Positions 45,789 to 54,371 of a stretch of 64,000 nt of DNA are shown in pieces. A model generated the notes under the pieces. The model did no database searches. It saw nothing but the letters and a program-made list of their open reading frames with translations, and was not told the origin of the DNA. Where the stretch lies: assembly GCA_031772625.1 (NCBI GenBank), contig CM062805.1, positions 804,231,592-804,295,591 of the forward strand. The letters run 5' to 3'. Positions within the stretch are counted from its first letter, which is position 1, and every line of letters starts with the position of its first letter. Source of the DNA: Pinus tabuliformis (Eukaryota; Streptophyta; Pinopsida; Pinales; Pinaceae). The translations under genes were made by a program, and so were the position numbers.

Positions 45789-48582
45789 GATGCCCCCTAA
45801 TGTATGAGGTCAGAAGGGGAACATGATGGCCGAAATACATTAAGTAAGTACAAGGAAAGGAACTCTGCCGAAAAACCGAGGAGGACTTCACCAGAATTCA
45901 GCCTGCCAAGCCACCGAAAGGAGATCAGAAAGAAACACTGTCTGAGGCGGGCATACCCATGCTCAGGAAAAGTAAAGCATGTCCGCATATCAAGTACAAG
46001 CGGATCCACTAAGTATACAAGTATAAATGACTGTAAAATACATAATGGATCATCTGATCATAATGAGTAAGTACATGTCTGAATATCACATATAAAACTG
46101 TCAATGATGCTGAAAGATGCAACGGATCACTGAAATCAAAGACTGATCCCATAAGGTACCAACTGAACATGATGGAATAGGATGGTACTACACTGCAAAC
46201 TCAGGTGCCAGCATATAGAATGTCGCCATGACTGACTGCAACATATAAGGTGGAGTGGTATCAACTAGCAGCAACAGGAGCAACTGTCAAGTGAACCAAT
46301 GAATGCTGATACAACCTGAGGTCTTCACCGACCGCCGTGGTACATTTCTACACCATGGGAATAAATGATCTGAAGTCGACCATGTGAGAAATCGTTTGAT
46401 TACCGGTCATTGATGTATACCGTTAACAAACGCGAGACTACTCACCGATAATGATAATGAGCGTCAAGGTACCCAGTACAATCTAACAAGTGTGAATAGA
46501 TGAGGTGAAGTCGAACACCTGTAAGAATCTATCAATCAGGAGACAATGATGGTTTCCCACTGTCGATAGCGAGGAATCTGCCACTAATGACTGCAAACCC
46601 CAAGGTACTGCCAAATGGACTCTAGATCTTTGCCCCAGAGCAATGAGTCGGAGTTGATAGGGAAAGATCCGCTAGAAGGAAGGCATTAAGGCATCCTCCA
46701 TCAATCTAGCGCGAGTGTAACCCGTAGGCCAATAATGTGGAAGGAATCGGACGAAAAAGATGTAGTAACCCAACCGAAGTACGTTTCCGGCGTACACAAG
46801 ATGTGGCTAGCGCACGGCAGAAACCCTCTGAACCAACCAATAATGAAAGCTGACACAGAGGCGAGGTATCCACCAATAGGGTCAAATGGAAACCAAGGTA
46901 CTGCACGAATCCCAATGTGTGATAATGTATGCTGATGTCGAACACAAGGGAAACCACTCAGTCAAAGACCCATGATACTGATCGATGCTGAGCACAAGGT
47001 GACCTATCAATAATGAAAATAGGGCCAGGGTGCGGTCTCTAGGTCTGCCCTCAGAGCAATGTGTCGTCGTCGATAAGGACAAGACCCGCCAGCAAGAAGT
47101 CAATGGGGACCTTCTCAAACTGGCACGAGTGAAGGACCAATATAACTGATGTGATGATAGACATGACACTGACAACCAGGGATGGCCGACTGAAAAATGA
47201 GTCAAGAGACACCGCAGAAAGGCCGACTCAGGCTAACTTCCCTTGAACAAAAGCACGACTCAATGTGACTATGTGGCAGCATATAATGAATCTGTATAAG
47301 TTCGTCATGCAGGAGGCACGAACGAACCCTCCATATGATTGGAAGAGATAACCAATCGGGGGAGAACTGACTCGATAACAAGGTTATGGCTTGCCTAAGT
47401 CAAACTAAATCCCACCCATGCGGAGAAGACTTTGTTTTGAGTGCTTTGTTCAAGGGCGACACGACTGACTCTAGCTGCCAACAATAAATGGAAATAATGT
47501 CCCTGTTCCCGCTCTTTTTGGAATATTTAATTTTTTTGTCTTTTTCTGATAAGCCGGAAAAAGAATAAAAGAATGCTATGGTACAGTGGAAAGAACGAGT
47601 GTCGGTGAAACAGATGATCTAGTTCCTGGGAAAGGAACGTTCCTATGCTCAATGCAGGGAGGTGAAAAACTGGTCAGTGACACTCAGAGGTATGTCCCTT
47701 CCACGGATCTGGGTATGTCAAGCTGCAGAGGTCAAGGGTATGCAAGGTTGATTTTTGCAGACGTCATGGTCAAAAGTGGGCTTAAACACGAGTCCAAGTG
47801 AAGCCGGCTATAGGCCAAAAGGTGCAAATGGTCAACATGCAATGCAGAAGTACAACTCAACACACATAGGAGCCTCTAGGGTATAAGGCCAGAACGAAGC
47901 GAAGAAGCAAAGAAGAATGAGTCTTCAACGCATAAGTCATGGCGGGACTACAGAGGACTCCCGAGCCTACTCAAAACGAAGCAGCATGGGCAACAAATGT
48001 CAGTGAGGTGCTAACTAGGATGCCCATGTAAAAGGATGGCTCTACCATCATGTCATGATTTAAAGAATCGGCGAGTGAAAATGGCTTGCGAACCATAACA
48101 TGATGGGGTCGACCCTACGGCAGATGTATCGGTCAAATGGAGGCTAGTATGCATAATGCAACGGAAAAATGGTGTCCCTAACCTATATGCCAGTGAGAAC
48201 GCGATACCTGCCATGACGGGTCAGCAGTCATGGAACCGTCTCGAACCGTCGAAAAATGTCCAAAATGTCCTGAAAAACAACTCAATCTCGACATTCCAAG
48301 CTCCCAAGTTAAAAGTGACATGAAACCAAACAAAATAAAATTTTGAAAAAATTTTGCATTTTCAAAACTTATAAAAAGAAATTTTGGACTTACCATTTTC
48401 ACCGTTTGACTTGGAGAGCAAATTGTGGAGCAAAAGGAGCAAACTTTCCCCGTGACTTATTCAACCGTTCAAACTTGCCGAAAACTTCCAGGTAAGCACT
48501 AAACTTGTCTTGCAATCAATTGTGATAGTTTTTAGGAAGTTTAATTAATGTTTCACCGTTAGATTTTTGCAAAAAATTGCTC
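45789..48582. other. 3' non-coding region of element C with degenerate ~140-bp repeats
   Basis: No recognised coding. CAAGGTAC and close variants recur near 46466, 46604, 46893 and 46998, and a CAGAGCAATG(A/T)GTCG word near 46637 and 47054, consistent with a degenerate unit of about 140 bp. Related sequence is in B at 26520-26830. A hairpin TCTTTTTC/GAAAAAGA sits near 47540. Confidence 0.65.
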
Positions 48583-48672
48583 TGCGGCGTACACGCGGGT
48601 TGGATGTATATAAATCGCGTATACGACGGCCCTACACGCGACTGTGTATAGGGTAAACCGCGTGTGCGCAGC
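48583..48672. promoter_or_regulatory. CGCGTGTACACGCG-type motif cluster upstream of antisense gene, element C
   Basis: GGCGTACACGCGGGTTGG, AATCGCGTATACGACGG, CTACACGCGACTGTGTATAGGG and AACCGCGTGTGCGCAGCG lie within 90 bp, ending about 55 bp before the PMD-like start codon. ACACGCGGGTTGG is shared with the LTR cluster and ACACGCGACTGT with the leader cluster. Confidence 0.7.
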
Positions 48673-48726
48673 GAATTTTTTTTTTTACAAAAAACTAATG
48701 GATGAAAATGATTTTTTTCTTCCAGG

Positions 48727-49978
48727 ATGACTCTCACATGGCGTGAAAGAGAGCACTCAGCTGTAGATAATGAAGTTATGGACAATGATGAGGCATTAGA
48801 TGCCTTACGGGGATGCGGATTGTTAAAATTCTTCAAGTTGCCGAATATGAAAGCAAATGTGCGTCTGCTCGAGAGACTTATTGATTATTGGGATGTCGAG
48901 GAAGAAGCTTTTATGATTGATCAGATGCCACTCAGGATAGAAGTGGAAGATATATATTTCATCACGGGCCTTTCCCGAAGGGGAGAGGTAGTACACTCCC
49001 GGGGCAGGACCCGGAATAGTCTCAGCGTAGACGACTATGTACAACTTTACTGCCCAGGTCATCGGAAGGTCGGGAGTCAGATCTCGATCCCACACGTGGC
49101 GAGTTTGTCACTGCAGATAATCTTGTTCACCATAGCTCGAGTGAACGGATCATCTTCGCTACATCAGGCATCACGGGTAAACATGAGCGTAGCAGTGGAC
49201 TGTCTCACCACGGTGTTTGACTGGTGTACTCCTCTACTTGCCAACATGAAGGAGCAGCTTGCTTCTATCAGGAAGGGACAGACCAAGAACTTTGGGTACG
49301 GAACCATTTTATGCACGTTTTTCTTCGAGAAGGTTCCCGCACTCCGCCCCAGGGTAGCAGTTCCCATCAGTAGTCCACGTGATCCACGTATGGGCCGGTG
49401 GGCTGACTTGATGAAACGTCTGGGGGGTGGGGAAGTGCCCAGGAATGCATTTGACGACGACTTTTTTGCTTGGTGGGAGCAACAGATCATCGCCATAGAC
49501 GACTATCCCTATGCTGGACTGGATTTCCGAGGAGATCCTGACCTAGTGTTACCACCAGACGCAGCATGGGGCGAGATCGGTAAGATTTTTTTGATTTTTA
49601 TGATTTTATGATTTTTAGGATTTTTCAAGCATAATGATGAACTTTGAAAAATATATTTTTTTTTGATGAGATTCAAATGACTGATATGATGATCATGTTC
49701 CAGACATTGGGCCCGTGCGACCAGATGGATTCCCACGGCATGGACGGCGTGGCCGAGGAGCCGAAGAGGAGGCTGCGAATGCGGAAAGGACGCTCAACAA
49801 CGTCCAGCGACACTTGGCGAGATTGAGCTACCAAGTACCGATGGCCGAGATAGAGGACCTTCCTCCAGATATGCAGCGTCATGTGGTTGGGATGCCACGT
49901 GACTGGGTTCGCGTCTTTTGGCGCGTGGCCACTGCTATAGTTAGTTATTTAGATGCTCATCCAGAGCCGAGGCATTAG
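48727..49978 (+). CDS. antisense PMD-like gene of element C (two exons predicted)
   Basis: Exon 1 runs from the ATG at 48727 to 49579: MTLTWREREHSAVD, then DALRGCGLLKFFKLP, LIDYWDVEEEAF, VEDIYFITGLSRRGEV, TIARVNGSSSLHQ, KNFGYGTILCTFFFEKVPAL and YPYAGLDFRGDPDLVLPP. A 124-bp gap with GTAAGA at 49580 and TTCCAG at 49698-49703 looks like an intron. Exon 2 (49704-49978) has GPVRPDG, a charged helical segment and ends DAHPEPRH. The fold family looks like the plant mobile domain seen in silencing-related host proteins and captured by plant transposons. Nothing catalytic is visible. It faces the second RNase H across 126 bp. PMD assignment rests on motif; a database search could change it. Confidence 0.7.
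49580..49703 (+). other. predicted intron in the PMD-like gene of element C
   Basis: GTAAGA donor, T-rich interior and TTCCAG acceptor, 124 bp. The homologous site in B has a 97-bp GT-AG gap (29481-29577) and in A a GT donor-like site near 8586. Because the retroelement genome RNA is the other strand, this intron is not spliced out during transposition. Confidence 0.7.
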
Positions 49979-50060
49979 ATATGCCTGACATGATTATGGG
50001 CATTTGAGTCCCAATTTTGTATATTTTGGACATGCATATGTACACTCGAGACGCTTTGCG

Positions 50061-50079
50061 ATATATATATATATATATA
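50061..50079. repeat. (AT)n run between convergent genes, element C
   Basis: A short AT dinucleotide run in the 126-bp gap between the stop of the PMD-like gene and the stop of the second RNase H, the same place as in B (29943-29970). Confidence 0.95.
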
Positions 50080-50104
50080 CAGTTTGACTTTTTGATGCAT
50101 GATT

Positions 50105-50536
50105 TTATGATGATGAATGATTGATATGCCAGTCTAATGCTTGATTAGCGATAGAATCAGCTAACCAATTTTGAGATCTTGGAATGTGCAAATAATTAAT
50201 GTAAGTAAATGATCTTTGCAACAACCTCACCCTTAAATATTGGCGATAAAATGATGGATCTCTAACCCGATAAATGTTATTTAACTGAGACACTATCAAT
50301 TGAGAATCAAGATACACTACCAATGAGTCGATCCCATGAGAGATTGCCTCGGATAATAAATTGATAACAGCTGTATACTCGGCCATATTGTTTGAAGCAG
50401 GACCGATACACACGCCTCTCGATGTCATCAACTGACCAGTTGGGTGATAAAGTACCCAAGCTGCGGAAGCAAGATTCCGAGTGTGCCGACTAGCACCATC
50501 GGCGAATCCAAAATAAACCAAATCATCCATCAACAC
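50105..50536 (-). CDS. second (archaeal-type) RNase H, element C
   Basis: An intact 143-residue frame: FGFADGASRHTRNLASAAW, LYHPTGQLMTSRGVCIGPA, NNMAEYTAVINLLSEAI, LVVYLDSQLIVSQLNNI and a SQNWLADSIANQAL tail. The D of FADGA, E of AEY, D of YLDSQ and the last D of LADSIA fit the RNase H active site. It follows gag-protease by about 100 bp. It is kept although the element has no RT or first RNase H, so it could act in trans or on hybrids made by a helper. Confidence 0.75.
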   Translation of the reverse strand: MLMDDLVYFGFADGASRHTRNLASAAWVLYHPTGQLMTSRGVCIGPASNNMAEYTAVINLLSEAISHGIDSLVVYLDSQLIVSQLNNIYRVRDPSFYRQYLRVRLLQRSFTYINYLHIPRSQNWLADSIANQALDWHINHSSS

Positions 50537-50635
50537 CTGCCAAAGCAGACCAAAAAGTGCTGATATCAGAAAACGCTCGACAATATATGTATAAATATAT
50601 ACATAAAATACAAAGAAGCCATTGCCTGGCCAAAG

Positions 50636-53600
50636 CTAAGCAAAGCACTTCCTGAGGTAGAGCCCGTCAGGGGGCTCCGCCAACTGACTCCTAGGGATGT
50701 TTATAGGTACGACGATCGAACCAATCAATATACTCTCTTCGGCAAATAAATGTGTCGGAGCCAAAGGGACCGTACAAACATCACTAGTCGAACTGGAGGA
50801 CCGAGATTCTACTTCATGCACAGGGGAATGAAAGTATAACCGACGATGTAAATCTTCCAAAGGTCGATCTACGGCCGTCATGGCTTCGAATATCGCTTCA
50901 TCCGATGGAAAAACAATATCCGAGCAATCCGATGCAGAGGTGGAATCAGGGGTCCGAAAATGAGCCACATCACCATCTATTTCTTTCCCAGAGGAAATAG
51001 TAGAATGGTTATCTACAGAGTTATCGATAGATTCACATCTAGGTTCTGCTGCAGACATAAGAGATTCTATTTCACCCACCTTGTCGTCACCTGATGTGGT
51101 CACAGATGAAGCTAAGGTTCCAGGATTCGAAGAATAAAGAGTTTGGACAAACTCTCTCCGTAAAGGATCCCTGGAGGATGAAATTGTATCTATACCAGCT
51201 GTAGGAGGGGGAAGGTTAAACGTACCCATCAATGAAGAATACATCCCGACTCCTAGACTCTCAATAGGCGGACGGGGGTTACCCACTAAAGGAATGGTAG
51301 AGTCAGAGTTTGCTTGAGGATCAGTTGGACAATAGTCCAATTGGTCAACCTTAACGATTTTCCCCTCATAAGGAAAGCAAATGACACGAAATAGAGTCGA
51401 AACAACGGCTTCCATCTCGTATACCCAGTTCCTTCCTAATAGGAGATTATAATCTAGGTTAGCGTCTATGACTTCTACTTCAATATTAACGACCTTTCCT
51501 CCAACACATATAGGAAAAGCCGGGATAATCCCGTACGGTCTATGAGAGTGACCATCAAATGCTGTCAATAGGGTGGGTGAAGGAACAACCGTCGGTGATC
51601 CAATGGCCTTCCAGCATGACATAGACATGACACACGTGGAAGCTCCCTCATCTACAACCGTCCGGAAAATATTCGTTTTCTGGTAGGTAGACTTTATCTG
51701 GAAAGCCATGTGATGAGGAAGTCTCTTTTTGAAATTACTCATATCAAACGAGAGAGCTAAGGAATTACTTGGATCTACTGCCCCCATTGCCAATAGCAAG
51801 GCACTTCGTTGAGTAGGACATGTCTGGAGAACCTCTAACGCGGACATAGCACATGGACTCTGAGTCAGATCCTCGACAATGGAGTAATTCTGGGCTGCCC
51901 TAATATTAGGGTTGATAGTCGCGCGTTTAGCTGAACCTTTCGGCACCCGAGGTATAGTCTCAACAGAAGGTCGCTCAATATGAAGTGGGTTGTTAGTTTC
52001 GGGAACTGATTTACCCTTAGAATTTTCACCTTCACCATAATCGCGTGACCGTGTGGCCACATTAGCGTGAGCACCCATCATGAAAACATTTGATGACTTG
52101 TCCCCTTCCTGGTTGCCCCCTGCGGAGGTACCAGGGTTCGAACTTGCGCCAGCAAGAAGTTGCTGCCCTTGGGGAAACGGGTTAGTTAACACAGCTTGCG
52201 AACTAGAAGTCCCTTGCTGTCCTAACAAGCGCTGAGCGTCTTCAATTCTAGGGCAGAGATGAGTTAGATGGTCTCCTTTGCATAACTTGCAAGGAAACTT
52301 AACTTTCTTTCTCGACTCATTTCCACCACCACCAGCGTTGTTGCCGGATTTATTTGCATCGGGCTTCCCATCCTGGTTCTTCTTCTTACCACGTCCTTTC
52401 TTTTTTCCATCGGAATTTTGATTTCCTTTGGGGTTATCGGATTGGACGGCATTAATGGAAGAATTTTGGGAAGCTTGAGGATTAGACATTGTGACTTGGT
52501 TGTTAGAAGCAGTTTGTAATGACAACTGCTGCAATTGATTCAACAAGTTCACTGTAGTCGAGTCTACTGACCCTACGATACCATCCGCGTGCGGACCTAG
52601 CTTTGGCTTAGCTAAATCAACCTTAGATCCAGGAGCATCTGGCAAGTACTTTTGGAGGATCCCAGACTGAGAGTAAATCAGTTCTAATTGCTGGGCCCTA
52701 AAAATGGCTTGCTCCTCAGAATAGACCCCAGACATGGAGACATCCTTGGAGATCTCAGGTTGCAAAGACTTCAAAAACCACTCTAGACGGTACTCCGGAG
52801 GGATTTTGGCTTTAATGAGCCTTTTTCTCCGTCTCCATTCCTGTATGTGATCAGAAATGTGGGTTGCCTTATCCTGACGAAAGATAGCCAGAAGTTCAGT
52901 TCCGGCATCATAGCGGACAGGCAGCTGAAAGTGATTCAAGAAGATATTAGCTAAGTCTGCGAACGATGTAAAGCTGCCCCCTGGCAACTCTATGTACCAT
53001 TTAGCCGCATTACCAGTCAAGGTGCGTTGAAAGAGTCTCAACCTAACCGAATCTTCGATGAGGGAGTTAGATGAGCACCACAAATGGAATGTGGTTACAT
53101 GATCGCCCGGATCTTCACCACTCTTCCCTTCGAATTTTGGGATGTCCGAAGGGAGTTTAGTTGGGACCGGAGGCCAGGCCGGATTGTATCTGATAGGGTC
53201 GTTCGTTAGCTTAGTGAGATCTGGCAAGTTTAACGTTGCCAGAAATGGAAGCCTAGGAGGACCTAGGGGATTCCACCCAGACTGGGCAGAACTCCCCAAG
53301 TTCTGAAAAGATTGTCCTGGGATTTGAGAGGCACCAGGCTGCCCCAAGTGACCAGTAGAACTAGCTGAACCAAAGGGCAAGCCTTGTGGTCCAGCAAAAT
53401 TCGGAGTTTGACCAACTCCTGCCGTATAAGCTCCATAGCTTGCAAAGTTTCCTCCTAAAGAATTGTAAGGAGTCGATAACCCCTGATATGGATTCCAAGC
53501 CGAAGCGAGGGGAGGAATACTTTGAAACATGCTAACCGTGGAATACGGCCTACTTCTTTGTTGGCCAATAAATGGATTCGCAGTTCCTGCGTTACTAACC

Positions 53601-53962
53601 CCAGGGTTATTCCAACCTTGGAAAGGATTGCTGCTTTGTCCTATTGAAGAAAAAGGCATGGATCCTACTGTTGGGTTGGAATGTGGAATATGACCACTTC
53701 CAAAGGGAAAACCCTGAAATGAAGCCGACCCGCCCATCATGGACGTAGCGGCACTGAACGGAACTGATGGAATACCCTGTGATTGGGTGCCAAAAAGGAA
53801 GGAACCAGTACTAAAAGCATTGGTTTGGGCATTTCCACTCGTGGACGGAATGGAGGTAGACCCAACCAAAGATGCTAGCAAACGATCCGAACAAGGAAGC
53901 GGAGGGGATGGAAATGGTTCCTCCCCCTTGCACCGATGTTGGGGTTTGCATAGTCGCAGCAC
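50636..53962 (-). CDS. gag-protease polyprotein, element C
   Basis: An unbroken 1108-residue frame. About residues 1-240 are low in complexity and rich in F, G, S, P and N with repeated FG pairs (SFLFGTQSQG, GFPFGSGH, LPFGSASS). The Gag core follows (LPFLATLNLPDLTKLTNDP, KFEGKSGEDPGDHVTTFHLW, RLFQRTLTGNAAKWYIELP, HIQEWRRRKRLIK). A basic tract and zinc knuckle (CKLCKGDHLTHLC, CX2CX3HX4C) are near residue 565. The protease has VVDEGASTCVMSMSCWKAIG and LLLGRNWVYEMEAVV. The C-terminal part is an acidic linker that in A and B leads into RT, but here ends. The true start may lie upstream, because 54371-53811 is also open in another frame. Confidence 0.85.
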   Translation of the reverse strand: MLRLCKPQHRCKGEEPFPSPPLPCSDRLLASLVGSTSIPSTSGNAQTNAFSTGSFLFGTQSQGIPSVPFSAATSMMGGSASFQGFPFGSGHIPHSNPTVGSMPFSSIGQSSNPFQGWNNPGVSNAGTANPFIGQQRSRPYSTVSMFQSIPPLASAWNPYQGLSTPYNSLGGNFASYGAYTAGVGQTPNFAGPQGLPFGSASSTGHLGQPGASQIPGQSFQNLGSSAQSGWNPLGPPRLPFLATLNLPDLTKLTNDPIRYNPAWPPVPTKLPSDIPKFEGKSGEDPGDHVTTFHLWCSSNSLIEDSVRLRLFQRTLTGNAAKWYIELPGGSFTSFADLANIFLNHFQLPVRYDAGTELLAIFRQDKATHISDHIQEWRRRKRLIKAKIPPEYRLEWFLKSLQPEISKDVSMSGVYSEEQAIFRAQQLELIYSQSGILQKYLPDAPGSKVDLAKPKLGPHADGIVGSVDSTTVNLLNQLQQLSLQTASNNQVTMSNPQASQNSSINAVQSDNPKGNQNSDGKKKGRGKKKNQDGKPDANKSGNNAGGGGNESRKKVKFPCKLCKGDHLTHLCPRIEDAQRLLGQQGTSSSQAVLTNPFPQGQQLLAGASSNPGTSAGGNQEGDKSSNVFMMGAHANVATRSRDYGEGENSKGKSVPETNNPLHIERPSVETIPRVPKGSAKRATINPNIRAAQNYSIVEDLTQSPCAMSALEVLQTCPTQRSALLLAMGAVDPSNSLALSFDMSNFKKRLPHHMAFQIKSTYQKTNIFRTVVDEGASTCVMSMSCWKAIGSPTVVPSPTLLTAFDGHSHRPYGIIPAFPICVGGKVVNIEVEVIDANLDYNLLLGRNWVYEMEAVVSTLFRVICFPYEGKIVKVDQLDYCPTDPQANSDSTIPLVGNPRPPIESLGVGMYSSLMGTFNLPPPTAGIDTISSSRDPLRREFVQTLYSSNPGTLASSVTTSGDDKVGEIESLMSAAEPRCESIDNSVDNHSTISSGKEIDGDVAHFRTPDSTSASDCSDIVFPSDEAIFEAMTAVDRPLEDLHRRLYFHSPVHEVESRSSSSTSDVCTVPLAPTHLFAEESILIGSIVVPINIPRSQLAEPPDGLYLRKCFA

Positions 53963-54371
53963 TCGTGGAAGCCATGCTTCCAGTAGTGATCATAAATGGT
54001 AAGCGCGTAGCGTAACCTGGACTCGCTGGTCTATATAATGGAGGCCCAACGTATTGCAATACGTCTGGGTAACTAGATGGTAGTGGAGAATTTGGAATCA
54101 CTAATGATTCTGAAAGTTCTTCTACCTCTACGTTATCCTCCGCTTGAAAGCGAACTTGAGAAAAGACTGGAGCGTCCCTCTCTTGTTCAAAAGTACCAGG
54201 CCTTGCTTGGCCGCTAATATCCCCGAGAGGAGGATCAATCCCCGATGCGTCAGCCGGCGTGGGACGGACCCCACCGGTAGTATCCCCTCTGCGCCTTCTA
54301 GGAGAAGGCTCTAAACTAGGTGGCGAGAGACCACGAAGTCTTCGAGACCGTCTTGGAGACCGGTCAGCCAC
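53811..54371 (-). CDS. basic N-terminal ORF upstream of gag, element C
   Basis: 186-residue frame beginning MADRSPRRSRRLRGLSPP, very rich in R, S and P, then acidic, ending in S/T/G-rich sequence. It overlaps the start of the gag-protease frame (50636-53962) in another frame. It could be a small basic protein of its own or an N-terminal extension of Gag reached by frameshift or splicing, as some Tat elements carry an extra ORF before gag. I do not recognise a family. Confidence 0.5.
   Translation of the reverse strand: MADRSPRRSRRLRGLSPPSLEPSPRRRRGDTTGGVRPTPADASGIDPPLGDISGQARPGTFEQERDAPVFSQVRFQAEDNVEVEELSESLVIPNSPLPSSYPDVLQYVGPPLYRPASPGYATRLPFMITTGSMASTSAATMQTPTSVQGGGTISIPSASLFGSFASIFGWVYLHSVHEWKCPNQCF

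Noticed and set aside
47530-47560. Hairpin TCTTTTTC/GAAAAAGA in element C as an interleaved array
   Set aside because: Only a single nested hairpin is clear; no second interleaved arm pair was found, so I do not extend the array claim to C.
48727-49978. PMD-like gene as an independent host gene
   Set aside because: Related copies sit at the same place and orientation in three separate elements, and this copy lies inside the target duplication and LTRs of C.
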